A stretch of 35,583 bases of DNA, taken from positions 1 through 35,583 of the forward strand of contig JAICGJ010000044.1 in the NCBI GenBank assembly GCA_025923195.1, read 5' to 3'. The stretch's first letter is position 1. Each line of letters begins with the position of its first letter. Shown here piece by piece: positions 1 to 8,247 of the stretch. The notes under the pieces were generated by a model. That model did no database searches and was not told where the DNA came from. It saw nothing but the letters and a program-made list of their open reading frames with translations. Source of the stretch: Chryseolinea sp. (GTDB taxonomy: Bacteria > Bacteroidota > Bacteroidia > Cytophagales > Cyclobacteriaceae). A program made the translations under genes and the position numbers.

Positions 1-297
1 GATCATTCCCATCGCGAACGTGGTGAACCCTCGCACGAAAATCCAAAGTGTACTTAGCTTTTCAATGGTGGAATTGGCAAAGAAGCAGCTTCCCACAACA
101 AGTACGATCGCTGCGATCCATAACGTTTTGATTTCGCTCTTGTTGATATAATCGTACTTTGCCTTGGCGTCGCTCATGCTTGCCAAGCGAATAATGTGAT
201 ACATTACTATTGAAATAGAGACTGCCCATGCTACAAAGGCTATTGTTCGAGCCATTGAGTTCCATGCATCATAGTTTTGTGTAGCAATTTCTTCCAT
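1..297 (-). CDS. Unrecognised membrane protein, 3' end beyond the window
   Basis: An open frame runs from an ATG at 297 down to the left edge with no stop (99 codons seen). The protein starts MEEIATQNYDAWNSMAR and shows two hydrophobic stretches, at about residues 18-40 (TIAFVAWAVSISIVMYHIIR) and 59-75 (LWIAAIVLVVGSCFF), with a third beginning near the cut end. The segment between the first two is charged (SDAKAKYDYINKSEIK). I do not recognise the family. A small respiratory-chain or transporter component is possible but nothing here proves it. A TATATTTG element 34-41 bases upstream fits a Bacteroidota promoter and supports this start. Confidence 0.6.
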   Translation of the reverse strand, partial: MEEIATQNYDAWNSMARTIAFVAWAVSISIVMYHIIRLASMSDAKAKYDYINKSEIKTLWIAAIVLVVGSCFFANSTIEKLSTLWIFVRGFTTFAMGMI

Positions 298-330
298 AGT
301 TACGGATTGGTTATTTTTTATTCTTACTAA

Positions 331-338
331 CAAATATA
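331..338 (-). promoter_or_regulatory. Bacteroidota-type -7 element (TATATTTG)
   Basis: Read on the minus strand this is TATATTTG, an exact match to the Bacteroidota consensus TAnnTTTG. It lies 34 bases before the ATG at 297, predicting a leader of roughly 25-28 nt. No clear TTTG -33 box is seen at the usual spacing. Confidence 0.45.
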
Positions 339-453
339 AAGTCCTACTTTAACTAAACCTAGGGATAACACTTGGTAATTATCACGCTAGGGATGCACAA
401 TTTAGCAAGGAATTAGGGACATTATCAAAGGGCCTGTCAGTGGTAAAACGAAA

Positions 454-1218
454 TCAGGTGTGAGATTTGTCTAAAAAATCTTTGATTTTTGAGGCTGACT
501 CGGCGGGTTTTTCGAGCATGCCCATATGGGCCACCTTGTCAATAATATGAATTTGAGGTTTTTGACAGTACCTGGCCTGTTTTGTTATGGAATCTACGGG
601 AATCCCCGGGTCTTTTTGGCCTGCTAAGAAGAGCGTAGGATTTTTATAGCTTTCCAATGTTTTAATTTGATCTAATCGATCTCTCATGGCCATGGTATAG
701 CCAATTACCGCCTCCGAAGCAGACTCGCCAGCGATTTTTCGGACCTTTTCAATAGCCGGATGCTTGGGGTCAGCAAATAACGGGGGGATGAATCCGCTTG
801 TGAACGGCAACGCACCTTTCTTTTCTACCAGCTCAATTACCTTTGACCTTGAGGCCTTTTTTTCCGCCGAATCAGCGTAGGCAGTTGAATGAAATAAAAC
901 CAACGACGAAAACAGTTCGGGTTTCGCTTTTACCATTGCCAAGGCCACATAACCACCCAGCGAATGACCTATCACCGAAATGTTAGGGATGCCTTTTTCT
1001 TTCAGGAAATTCAATAACGTATCGGCTACCTGCTCGAGGGAAAAAGGGGCTTTCAACGCAGGACTTTTGCCGAACCCTGGCAGATCAATAGTTATGACCC
1101 TGAATTTGTCTGACAATAGTGGGGTGAAGTCTTCCCAAATGCCTTGATGGAATGGGAACCCATGAATGAGCAGGATCGCTTTACCATTTCCCTTTTCCTG
1201 GGAAAAGACTGTAGTCAT
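454..1218 (-). CDS. Alpha/beta-fold hydrolase
   Basis: A 254-residue alpha/beta hydrolase. The nucleophile motif GHSLGG places Ser at residue 86, the acid is probably Asp203 (GQKDPGIP) and the histidine His231 (VAHMGMLEKP). The oxyanion motif HGFPFH is at residues 19-24. A cap region lies between about 110 and 190. The start is the ATG at 1218, whose ATGA overlaps the dxs stop codon; a longer reading frame exists upstream but runs antisense-free through dxs and adds no hydrolase homology. The overlap implies translational coupling with dxs. The substrate cannot be told from sequence; esterase, lactonase or haloperoxidase-like activity are all compatible with the fold. Confidence 0.9.
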   Translation of the reverse strand: MTTVFSQEKGNGKAILLIHGFPFHQGIWEDFTPLLSDKFRVITIDLPGFGKSPALKAPFSLEQVADTLLNFLKEKGIPNISVIGHSLGGYVALAMVKAKPELFSSLVLFHSTAYADSAEKKASRSKVIELVEKKGALPFTSGFIPPLFADPKHPAIEKVRKIAGESASEAVIGYTMAMRDRLDQIKTLESYKNPTLFLAGQKDPGIPVDSITKQARYCQKPQIHIIDKVAHMGMLEKPAESASKIKDFLDKSHT

Positions 1219-3143
1219 GAAATAGTTTTCGGAACGGTTTCTAACATCTCGATCACTGTTCTTCCAATGCCCTCCGGATCGAATCCACATTCGTGTTGCA
1301 GCTCAATCTGTTCGCCGTGCTCTATGACCTGATCAGGAATCCCAAGCCTTCTAATTTCGGAAAAGTAGTTATGATCCGCCATGAATTCCAGGATCGCGCT
1401 TCCAAAGCCACCTTGCACACACCCATCCTCCACCGTGATGATTTTTTTGAACTTCAGGAATATGTGATGCAGTAGGCGCTCGTCCAGCGGTTTGACAAAC
1501 CGCATGTCATAATGAGCTACCATAATATTCTGTCTGGCAAGTTGTTCACATACCTGAACAGCATAATTCCCAACGTGCCCAATAGTGAGAATGGCAAGGT
1601 CTTCGCCATCTCTTAGCATGCGTCCTGAACCAATCTTAATCTCTTCAAATGGCGTGTGCCAGTTCGGCATGACTCCCTGTCCACGTGGATATCGAATGGA
1701 GAACGCTTTCTCACTTCTTGGAAGTTGTGCAGTATACATAAGATTCCGCAGCTCGCCTTCGTTCATAGGTGCTGAAACAATCATATTTGGCAAACACCTA
1801 AAATATGCCAGGTCGAAGGCGCCATGGTGAGTCGGACCATCAGCCCCGGCGAATCCAGCGCGATCCAGGCAAAAATTCACAGGCAGATTCTGAATACAGA
1901 CATCATGAATTACCTGGTCGAACGCGCGTTGCATGAACGTGCTGTAAATATTGCAGAATGGGATTAGGCCTTGCGTTGCGAGTCCCGCTGAGAATGTGAC
2001 GGCATGTTGTTCGGCGATACCAACGTCGAATGCGCGCTCAGGCATTTCCTTCATCATGATATTCATGGACGACCCGGAAGGCATGGCGGGGGTAATCCCC
2101 ATTATCTTATCGTTTGACTTGGCAAGCTCCACCAGAGTGTGCCCGAATACATCCTGATAACGGGGAGCCTGGGGGTTCGCGTACACCTTCTTATAGATCT
2201 CCCCTGAGATTTTATCGAAAGTTCCGGGGGCATGCCAGGTAGTGGCGTTCCCTTTTTCAGCGGGGCCAAAACCCTTTCCTTTGATAGTAATACAATGAAG
2301 TATTTTTGGGCCTTTAATGCTCTTAAGATCGTTTAACACCGTGATCAGGTGAGTGACGTCGTGTCCATCAACCGGTCCAAAATACCTGAGGTTGAGTGAC
2401 TCAAACAAGTTACTTTGACTGAGCAAAGTAGCCTTGATACCACTTTCAACCTTGGAAACAATTTCCTGGGCGCTCTTGCCGAACATAGAAAGTTTGCCCA
2501 GCATATTCCAGGCCTCATCCTTGATCTTGTTGTAGGTCTTGCTGGTGGTTATGTCGGTAAGATAGTCCTTAAGCGCTCCTACATTCGGATCAATGGCCAT
2601 GCAGTTATCATTGAGGATAATGAGAATATTGGCGTCGGATACACCGGCGTGATTAAGGCCTTCGAATGCAATACCACCTGTAAGCGCCCCATCGCCAATG
2701 ACGGCAATGTGTTGTTTGTCCTCGAATCCCAGATACTTGGAAGCAGATGCCATTCCCAGGGCTGCGGAAATTGAAGTTGACGAATGACCCACACCAAAGG
2801 TATCGTATTCGCTCTCACTTCTTTTTGGAAATCCTGAGAGGCCTTTATACTGGCGGTTGGTATGAAATTCATCGCGACGACCAGTTAAGATCTTATGGCC
2901 GTAAGCTTGATGCCCTACATCCCAAACGAGCTGATCGTACGGGGTATTAAATACATGATGCAATGCTACCGTCAGCTCCACTACACCGAGGCTTGCCCCG
3001 AAGTGCCCACCATAAACGGAAACATTGTCGATAATGAAGTGCCGGAGCTCATCGCATAACTGCACCAATTGGGCTTGTTCAAGCGTTTTTATGTCTGCCG
3101 GGCTATTGACGCTGGCCAAAAGTTTTCCTGGTGTTATCAGCAT
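1215..3143 (-). CDS. dxs: 1-deoxy-D-xylulose-5-phosphate synthase
   Basis: Thiamine-diphosphate enzyme that condenses pyruvate with glyceraldehyde 3-phosphate in the first step of the MEP isoprenoid pathway; cytoplasmic. The 642 residues match the usual family length. Landmarks in order: YGGHFGASLGVVELT near residue 45 with the conserved His, WDVGHQAYGHK, the ThDP motif GDGALTGG followed by LNDNCMAIDPNVGAL, then the transketolase pyrimidine-binding region GIAEQHAVTFSAGLA with its catalytic Glu, and a transketolase C-terminal domain. The N-terminus MLITPGKLLASVNSPADIK is typical of Bacteroidota Dxs. Its TGA overlaps the ATG of the downstream hydrolase. A TACCTTTG promoter element lies upstream. 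Confidence 0.97.
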   Translation of the reverse strand: MLITPGKLLASVNSPADIKTLEQAQLVQLCDELRHFIIDNVSVYGGHFGASLGVVELTVALHHVFNTPYDQLVWDVGHQAYGHKILTGRRDEFHTNRQYKGLSGFPKRSESEYDTFGVGHSSTSISAALGMASASKYLGFEDKQHIAVIGDGALTGGIAFEGLNHAGVSDANILIILNDNCMAIDPNVGALKDYLTDITTSKTYNKIKDEAWNMLGKLSMFGKSAQEIVSKVESGIKATLLSQSNLFESLNLRYFGPVDGHDVTHLITVLNDLKSIKGPKILHCITIKGKGFGPAEKGNATTWHAPGTFDKISGEIYKKVYANPQAPRYQDVFGHTLVELAKSNDKIMGITPAMPSGSSMNIMMKEMPERAFDVGIAEQHAVTFSAGLATQGLIPFCNIYSTFMQRAFDQVIHDVCIQNLPVNFCLDRAGFAGADGPTHHGAFDLAYFRCLPNMIVSAPMNEGELRNLMYTAQLPRSEKAFSIRYPRGQGVMPNWHTPFEEIKIGSGRMLRDGEDLAILTIGHVGNYAVQVCEQLARQNIMVAHYDMRFVKPLDERLLHHIFLKFKKIITVEDGCVQGGFGSAILEFMADHNYFSEIRRLGIPDQVIEHGEQIELQHECGFDPEGIGRTVIEMLETVPKTIS

Positions 3144-3215
3144 GCGACTTTCATTAATCCCATTAACAGGCTTTTCAAGTAAGTGTTTAAACGCTTATTA
3201 ACGTTAAATAAACCA

Positions 3216-3223
3216 CAAAGGTA
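3216..3223 (-). promoter_or_regulatory. Bacteroidota-type -7 element for dxs (TACCTTTG)
   Basis: Minus-strand TACCTTTG is an exact TAnnTTTG match, 73 bases before the dxs ATG. It would give a leader of roughly 65 nt and is back to back with a plus-strand element before scpA. No convincing -33 box was seen. Confidence 0.45.
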
Positions 3224-3263
3224 GTTATTTCCAAGATGTCGGCATTTTTTAGTGGATTATAAA

Positions 3264-3271
3264 TAAATTTG
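3264..3271 (+). promoter_or_regulatory. Bacteroidota-type -7 element before scpA (TAAATTTG)
   Basis: Exact TAnnTTTG match. Its last base is the G of the GTG at 3271, so if it is used, transcription begins after that GTG and translation would have to start at the ATG at 3280 on an almost leaderless message. That makes it either a start-deciding element or a chance match. Confidence 0.3.
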
Positions 3272-4044
3272 TGACCCGTATGACAGCGCATGAGAATTTT
3301 GAGGTAAAACTGCCTCTTTTCGAAGGTCCCTTCGATCTTTTATTGTTTTTCATCGAGCGCGATGAGCTCGATATCTATGATATTCCCATTTCAAAGATAA
3401 CCGGCGATTTCCTGGATTATATCCATCACATGGAGCGATTGGACGTAGAACTTGCCAGCGATTTTATCCTGGTGGCTGCGACGTTAATGCGTATCAAGTC
3501 GAAGATGCTGCTGCCCCGACCGCAGCTCGACGAGCAGGGAAATGAAATCGACCCGCGTGAAGAACTTGTCCGTCATTTGCTGGAATACAAAAAGTACAAA
3601 TCTGTCATTGAAAGTTTTCAAAAGCTTGAAGAGTCTGAGCTATTAAAGGAAAAGCGCGGCAACATCATGCGGGAGTTGAAGACGTTGGCAGAGAGTACGA
3701 ATGTTGAGGCCGAACTTCAGGATGTCACGATCTTTAAGTTAATGACTGTCTTTGAAAAAGTGCTTAAGCGCCAGGAGGCAGAAAGAAATAAGCCGGTCCA
3801 CCAGGTCATTCAATTTCCATACACGGTCGAGGCACAAAAGACATATTTGATGGATGAACTTAGCAAGAAGCCCACGCTTTCATTTGCTGAACTGGTTAGC
3901 GCATACCCTACCCGTATGGGAGTGATTTTTAATTTTCTCGCTATTCTTGAAATGCTTGCGTTGCAGATGCTTACTATTCAAATTGGTGAGGGTTACGGCA
4001 ATTTCTGGATCTCTAAGGCAGAACCAACGGAGGCCATATTGTAA
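3271..4044 (+). CDS. scpA: Segregation and condensation protein A
   Basis: Kleisin subunit that bridges the two SMC heads and binds ScpB in the chromosome-condensing SMC-ScpAB complex. The N-terminal signature FEVKLPLFEGPFDLLLFFIE at about residues 10-29, then DIYDIPISKIT and ASDFILVAATLMRIKSKMLL, is diagnostic of ScpA; the C-terminal winged-helix part (FAELVSAYPTRMGVIFNFLAILEML) is present. The length of about 257 residues is normal. The start is either the GTG at 3271 or the ATG at 3280 (three residues shorter); a promoter-like element ending at 3271 favours the ATG. No scpB lies next to it, and it is transcribed divergently from dxs. Confidence 0.95.
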   Translation: MTRMTAHENFEVKLPLFEGPFDLLLFFIERDELDIYDIPISKITGDFLDYIHHMERLDVELASDFILVAATLMRIKSKMLLPRPQLDEQGNEIDPREELVRHLLEYKKYKSVIESFQKLEESELLKEKRGNIMRELKTLAESTNVEAELQDVTIFKLMTVFEKVLKRQEAERNKPVHQVIQFPYTVEAQKTYLMDELSKKPTLSFAELVSAYPTRMGVIFNFLAILEMLALQMLTIQIGEGYGNFWISKAEPTEAIL

Positions 4045-4375
4045 AAATTTGGCTTTGCGTTTGACAAATTCTAAGATATCCAAATATTGTTCTTGTTGCG
4101 ATCTCGAATAGCTTCCCCCGCGACATATTGTACGCCCAACGACATTGAGAAACAAAAATTCCCGCGAAGCAAATCGAGAAATTAATAAATTTCCAATGAG
4201 GAACGCGGTCTTGGGTTGTAATACAGATGGTGAAAGAAGTATTACGAGTATAATCGTTGCTATTAGACTTCTCCACCATAAGAATTCTCTATCTCCTTTC
4301 TAAATCCGATGGGGGGCAATGCGTTAATTCAGTTTAAACAAGAAAGCTTATCTTTGAGATAGCTCAAAAGGGAAA
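4045..4375. other. Intergenic stretch without a supported gene
   Basis: This gap of about 330 bases has no convincing gene. On the minus strand a frame from about 4290 downward reads a hydrophobic run (IATIILVILLSPSVL) and then a mixed stretch, but it has no ATG or GTG start, continues antisense into scpA, and matches nothing I recognise. A second minus frame starts with an ATG at 4279 behind an AGGAG-like sequence, but its product looks random. The only signal I can support is the promoter element near its right end (4349-4356). Confidence 0.5.
4349..4356 (+). promoter_or_regulatory. Bacteroidota-type -7 element (TATCTTTG)
   Basis: Exact TAnnTTTG match 19 bases before the GTG at 4376, predicting a leader of about 14 nt for the small-protein/nucleotidyltransferase pair. 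A recognisable -33 box is absent. Confidence 0.45.
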
Positions 4376-4597
4376 GTGGATATAAATATAAAACCCCGGC
4401 CTAATCACAGTTTGTATATCAATACGCTACGCAAAATGACACCTGCGCAGCGGTTAGCTAAAGCCTTTGAACTTTCAGATGTAGCAAAGGAATTATTTCT
4501 GGCTGGGCTCCATAGAAGATTCCCCACCAAAAATGAAGACGATATCAAAAAGATTTACATCGAGAGAATTGCGAAGTGTCACAACAGAAACTATTAG
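4376..4597 (+). CDS. Small conserved-type protein paired with the downstream nucleotidyltransferase
   Basis: A 73-residue basic protein with no signal peptide or membrane segment. Its core, MTPAQRLAKAFELSDVAKEL followed by GLHRRFP and EDDIKKIYIERIAKC, looks helical and resembles the short partner proteins that are found before nucleotidyltransferase-fold genes in many bacteria. I do not know a function or an official family name. The GTG at 4376 follows an AAAAGGGA stretch; an in-frame ATG at 4436 is an alternative that would give 53 residues and keep the whole conserved core. Its last 22 bases overlap the next gene, which suggests coupled translation and a shared role. Confidence 0.7.
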   Translation: MDINIKPRPNHSLYINTLRKMTPAQRLAKAFELSDVAKELFLAGLHRRFPTKNEDDIKKIYIERIAKCHNRNY

Positions 4598-5145
4598 AAC
4601 GCCTGCTGTCAGTCCTGGAACAGCAAAAAGTTGATTACATGATCACCGGTTCTGTTGTTTCAAGTTTACAAGGAGAACCGAGAGCCACGCACGATATTGA
4701 TATTGTAATTGAGATTCAGATGTCGTCGATTCCGGCATTGCTGGAAGCGTTTCAACCTCCCCGGTTTTATCTCTCTGCCCATAGCATCAAAGAAGCAATA
4801 GAGTATCAATCTATGTTCAATCTCCTAGACACAACCGAAGGTGATAAGGTAGATTTTTGGATCCTGACGCAGGAACCTTTTGATACCTCACGCTTTGCGA
4901 GAAAACTCACAGAAAAGGCACTGGGTCTCAATATGAAGGTGTCTAGTCCTGAGGACACCATCTTGGCCAAATTGAGATGGGCTAAGCTTTCCGGCGGAAG
5001 CGAAAAGCATTTTACGGATGCGTTGCGTGTATACGAAGTTCAACATGGGACGCTGGATCTGGAATACCTGGAGACTTGGGTGATTAAACTGAAACTACAA
5101 GATATCTGGACTGATCTGAAAATGAAGGCTCATCCAATAGAGTGA
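4576..5145 (+). CDS. Nucleotidyltransferase-fold protein (MNT/AbiEii-like)
   Basis: A 189-residue protein with the polymerase-beta-type nucleotidyltransferase signature: Gly25-Ser26 in MITGSVVSSLQGEPR, then the metal-binding pair Asp40 and Asp42 in THDIDIVIE, and a plausible third carboxylate Asp93 in KVDFWIL. These are the residues needed for catalysis, so the enzyme could be active, transferring a nucleotide to RNA, protein or a small molecule. Such folds occur in MNT antitoxins and AbiEii toxins as well as in resistance enzymes; the sequence does not decide between them. The GTG start at 4576 lies inside the upstream small gene in another frame. No terminator is evident after the stop. Confidence 0.75.
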   Translation: MSQQKLLERLLSVLEQQKVDYMITGSVVSSLQGEPRATHDIDIVIEIQMSSIPALLEAFQPPRFYLSAHSIKEAIEYQSMFNLLDTTEGDKVDFWILTQEPFDTSRFARKLTEKALGLNMKVSSPEDTILAKLRWAKLSGGSEKHFTDALRVYEVQHGTLDLEYLETWVIKLKLQDIWTDLKMKAHPIE

Positions 5146-5274
5146 GATGCTGCAAATGCCGAAGAGATCCCAACGATTTGATCTTATCTATTAATTAATT
5201 TGAAATTTATCCAGGACACGGTACTAAACGGTGAACTTCTCGCCATTAGGAACATTTTACAGATGATGGAAAAA

Positions 5275-6036
5275 TTATGCATATAGATCCTTCCGATCCG
5301 CTTTTGCCACCTCCACAAAAAAGTTCGCCACTTTCTCTGTCACGACTTTAAAGTACATAGCTCCCTTTTCAGCAGAAGCCTTTCTAGGGTCACCAACCCC
5401 TGTGTCTTTGGTGACCTGCATCCATTTGCGTTCCGCCCACGCCCACCCCTCGCGTATCGCCGTCATTCTGAATTTTTTCGCAGCGCCATCACCAGCTTCC
5501 GATATGGGTCTAACCAAGTGAGGTGTGAGGTGAAGAATTACGCTGGTCTCCATTTCGCCCGCGTGATCGTCCTTGTTTTCAAAAAAGTCTTTTTGATCCA
5601 CGGCATGAAACCAATTGCACGTACTCAAGAACATATTAGGGAACTGAAGACCGAGTTCGCGAATCATCGTTCTGAAATCATTTCCGCCATGACTGTTTAG
5701 GATGATAAGTTTATAAATTCCTTGTCTATTCAGAACTTCAACGACATCGCGAAGGACTGCAAGCTGGGTGCTCGGATTCATATTCATGTCCAGCTTGACA
5801 TCAAACTGACCCGTATTTACACCGAAGGGGATTGTGGGAAGCACTACGATTTTTATGCCCTTTTCCCAGGCCAGCCTGGCAGCTTCAGCCGCTACGTTGT
5901 CTGCCTCAATAATGTCCGTGCCATAAGGCAAATGATAGTTATGCGCCTCACACGCTCCCCAGGGCAGGATAGCGATTTCATACTCTGTTTCTTTGACTGT
6001 TTTCCAATGACTTTCTGCGAGAATATAAGGTCGCAT
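5275..6036 (-). CDS. Creatininase-family amidohydrolase
   Basis: A 253-residue metal-dependent amidohydrolase of the creatininase (creatinine amidohydrolase / MftE-like) family. The expected metal ligands are visible: Glu30 and His32 in GACEAHNYHLPYGTD, Asp41 in the same motif, His116 in NSHGGND and Glu161 in DHAGEMETS. Start: the ATG at 6036 (MRPYILAESHWK) matches where family members begin. The frame stays open upstream to an ATG at 6138, adding 34 residues with a hydrophobic patch (YLYFFVLILYVV); that extension would be an unusual membrane anchor and I consider it less likely. Transcribed divergently from the AraC-type regulator, which may control it. The true substrate is unknown. Confidence 0.88.
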   Translation of the reverse strand: MRPYILAESHWKTVKETEYEIAILPWGACEAHNYHLPYGTDIIEADNVAAEAARLAWEKGIKIVVLPTIPFGVNTGQFDVKLDMNMNPSTQLAVLRDVVEVLNRQGIYKLIILNSHGGNDFRTMIRELGLQFPNMFLSTCNWFHAVDQKDFFENKDDHAGEMETSVILHLTPHLVRPISEAGDGAAKKFRMTAIREGWAWAERKWMQVTKDTGVGDPRKASAEKGAMYFKVVTEKVANFFVEVAKADRKDLYA

Positions 6037-6176
6037 ATTTCTGGGATTTGAGTGGTTATTCACGACGTACAAAATAAGCACGAAAAAATAAAGATACCTC
6101 GTAATTCCTGTACCTGTTTCTGAAAACTTCTGCACCAATCCATTACCTTTTTCTTAACTTGAATCTCCGCTAATTT

Positions 6177-6980
6177 ATGCGATATCAGAAATTTCAAGCA
6201 GCATCCGATCTTCGCCCTTTTGTGGAATGTTATTTTATATGGGAAGGAGAAGCCCCCGACGGGCTAACAGTCCAGAGTCCACCGAATGGCTTTTCATCAA
6301 TGGTTTTTAACTATGCAGACCCTTACATCGCCTCGCAAAATAATAATGCGCCAATGCATGTTCCGAAGGCTTTCGTTTCAGGGCAATTCACTTCCAACTA
6401 CACATTAGATCTCAAGGGTCAGATAGGAATTGCCGGGATCGTTCTAAAACCTTGTTGTATTCATAATATTTTTGGGACACGTATGTCAGAGCTGGTGAAC
6501 TCTCGCGTTCCCTTATCGTATTTTCCTGGCCTTCCTGAAGAGATTCTCTGGACCGCCGTGAAAGACCAATCGTCCGATGAAGGCAGGACAAAAATCCTGG
6601 AGGAATTGATGATTTCTTATCTGCCGGCAGCCAAACGCGGCGTATCGATAATAGATGAGGCAGTGGAGTACATCGATGCGTGCAAGGGATGCGTCTCTGT
6701 TGAAGCAGTTGCGGAAAAATTAAGCATCAGCCGGAGGTATCTGGAAAAAAAATTCCTTGAGAAGGTTGGCATATCACCAAAATTTTATGCGCGGATCAAG
6801 CGCTTCGGAACGCTTTCAAATAAGATCGCCAGGCAGGAAAAGATCGACTGGCAGGAGATTGTAGTGGAATATGATTTCCACGATCAATCCCATTTGGTAA
6901 AGGAATTTATGGAGTTCAATCAAATGAATCCCTCACAATATCACCTTGTGCATCGTGAGTTGTCCCGTTTTGTAAAATAG
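6177..6980 (+). CDS. AraC-family transcriptional regulator
   Basis: A 267-residue regulator. Residues 1 to about 150 form an N-terminal sensing domain of the type seen in many Bacteroidota AraC proteins (FVECYFIWEGEAP, SPPNGFSSMVFNY). Residues about 165-262 form the double helix-turn-helix AraC DNA-binding domain: VSVEAVAEKLSISRRYLEKK for the first and IVVEYDFHDQSHLVKEF followed by NPSQY for the second. It is divergent from the creatininase-family gene and lies upstream of the DinB-like and SnoaL-like genes, any of which could be its targets. The effector is unknown. Confidence 0.92.
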   Translation: MRYQKFQAASDLRPFVECYFIWEGEAPDGLTVQSPPNGFSSMVFNYADPYIASQNNNAPMHVPKAFVSGQFTSNYTLDLKGQIGIAGIVLKPCCIHNIFGTRMSELVNSRVPLSYFPGLPEEILWTAVKDQSSDEGRTKILEELMISYLPAAKRGVSIIDEAVEYIDACKGCVSVEAVAEKLSISRRYLEKKFLEKVGISPKFYARIKRFGTLSNKIARQEKIDWQEIVVEYDFHDQSHLVKEFMEFNQMNPSQYHLVHRELSRFVK

Positions 6981-7063
6981 TAACGATCCTCATTCGCATT
7001 TTTACAAGGGACTGATCTGTCGGTGCCTTTACTTTGTATCATCATAACATAGAAATCACATCC

Positions 7064-7684
7064 ATGAAAAGGTTGTTAAGGATAGCCATAATTTTAATGG
7101 CGCCGGGCGTTGTTGCGCAGTCACAAGATGTAAAATTGTGGACCGATGTAGACCGGCAATACTTATTGGATAATTTGATCCGTTCACGTAACGAATTGTT
7201 GAACGAAACCGCGGGCCTTACTACGGAACAACGCATTTTTAAAGAGTCGCCGGACCGCTGGTCTATCAACGAAATTGTAGAGCACATTGCGATCTGGGAG
7301 TTGTTGATGACACATCAAATAAGCAAGCAGCTAAATGCCGGACCGCAACCTACCCTTGCAAACAATGCAGTGCCAGATAGCCTTAACTTTAATTTCATCA
7401 TGGAAGAAAAGAAGCACTATTCGACAGATTATACAAAGCCTTTTACATACACATTACCCATGGGATTGAATGACCTTGAGAGTAACCTGGCGTGGTTGTT
7501 AAAGATGAGAAATGAGTCAATCGAATTTATATCAAAGACTAACGATGACCTTCGTATGTACTATACCCCCGGTAGCCGAAGCAACACCCACCAGGTATAT
7601 ATTACCCTGTTCGGCCACACGGATCGTCACATACGACAGATCAGAACAATAAAGCAACATGTAATGTACCCCAGGGCGAAATGA
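7064..7684 (+). CDS. Exported DinB-superfamily protein
   Basis: About 206 residues. The start is the ATG at 7064, giving a signal peptide (MKRLLRIAIILMAPGVVAQS); an upstream in-frame TTG at 7034 would bury it. The mature part is a four-helix DinB-like domain: WSINEIVEHIAIWE carries the first metal-binding His (about residue 74), and GHTDRHIRQI near residue 184 carries the two others. DinB_2 proteins of this kind are often thiol-dependent or metal-dependent transferases, but the reaction here is unknown. Export is unusual for the fold though common in Bacteroidota copies. It is followed 41 bases later by the SnoaL-like gene. Confidence 0.85.
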   Translation: MKRLLRIAIILMAPGVVAQSQDVKLWTDVDRQYLLDNLIRSRNELLNETAGLTTEQRIFKESPDRWSINEIVEHIAIWELLMTHQISKQLNAGPQPTLANNAVPDSLNFNFIMEEKKHYSTDYTKPFTYTLPMGLNDLESNLAWLLKMRNESIEFISKTNDDLRMYYTPGSRSNTHQVYITLFGHTDRHIRQIRTIKQHVMYPRAK

Positions 7685-7725
7685 TCTAATCAATTATAAA
7701 ACATACAATACAAACCAAAAGAAAA

Positions 7726-8178
7726 ATGAACACATCTATTCAACAACAGGACAGCATTGACGTACTAGCCAAAAAGGGAACGTGCATCGAATTCTTCTCC
7801 GCGTATCAGGACATGGATGTCGAGCGCATGTTGTCTCTTTGTGAACCTGACAGCACCATCGCATTCGTTCCACTTGGGCAGAATTACAGCGGTAAAATCC
7901 ACGAGGTGGGTAAGGCAGTATGGGAAGCGCTAATGGATGCATTTCCCAATCTTGATAATACTGTTAAAGGACAGCAGTATAATGAATCTAAGGACAGCGT
8001 GACTTGTCAGGTAGTGATATTCGGTAAACAGGAAAAGGAATTTGCAGGCCTTGCCCCGAAAGGGAATAGTTTTGATAGTGAACATATCTTCATATTTCGT
8101 TTCAATGAGGAGGGTAAAATATCAGACCTTATCATCACCTGGGATCATGAAAGCTTTGTGAGTCAACTTTCAAAATAA
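7726..8178 (+). CDS. SnoaL/NTF2-like protein
   Basis: A 150-residue cytoplasmic protein of the NTF2-like cone fold. The first helix (IEFFSAYQDMDVERMLSLCE), the strand AFVPLGQNYSGK and the end FRFNEEGKISDLIITWDHESF are characteristic of SnoaL-like and ester-cyclase-like proteins. The AT-rich leader, ending in AGAAAA before the ATG, is typical of Bacteroidota and contains no Shine-Dalgarno. It probably shares a transcript with the DinB-like gene and is ended by a strong hairpin terminator. Members act on small polyketide or steroid-like molecules, but many have no known substrate. Confidence 0.85.
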   Translation: MNTSIQQQDSIDVLAKKGTCIEFFSAYQDMDVERMLSLCEPDSTIAFVPLGQNYSGKIHEVGKAVWEALMDAFPNLDNTVKGQQYNESKDSVTCQVVIFGKQEKEFAGLAPKGNSFDSEHIFIFRFNEEGKISDLIITWDHESFVSQLSK

Positions 8179-8211
8179 CTCACTACAGGCCGTATAGTCT
8201 AATAGTTGCAC

Positions 8212-8247
8212 GTCATCGCAAAGAGGGATTTTTTTGCGATGACTTTT
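8212..8247 (+). terminator. Intrinsic terminator after the SnoaL-like gene
   Basis: Perfect 11-base inverted repeat GTCATCGCAAA / TTTGCGATGAC (8212-8222 and 8233-8243) with a 10-base loop, followed by TTTT. It ends the plus-strand gene and its T tract overlaps the stop codon of the convergent arsS gene. Confidence 0.8.

Noticed and set aside
2415-2774. 119-residue plus-strand ORF inside dxs
   Set aside because: Antisense shadow of a clearly conserved gene; no promoter or start signal.
4013-4279. Minus-strand ORF starting with an ATG behind an AGGAG-like sequence
   Set aside because: The product looks random, overlaps the 3' end of scpA in antisense and has no recognisable domain.
5204-5280. 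Short plus-strand frame reading LKFIQDTVLNGELLAIRNIL
   Set aside because: It looks protein-like but is under 30 codons, has no ATG start and ends inside the creatininase gene; probably chance.
6037-6138. 34-residue N-terminal extension of the creatininase-family protein
   Set aside because: The family starts at MRPYILAE; the extension has a hydrophobic patch but no proper signal peptide and fills the divergent promoter region.
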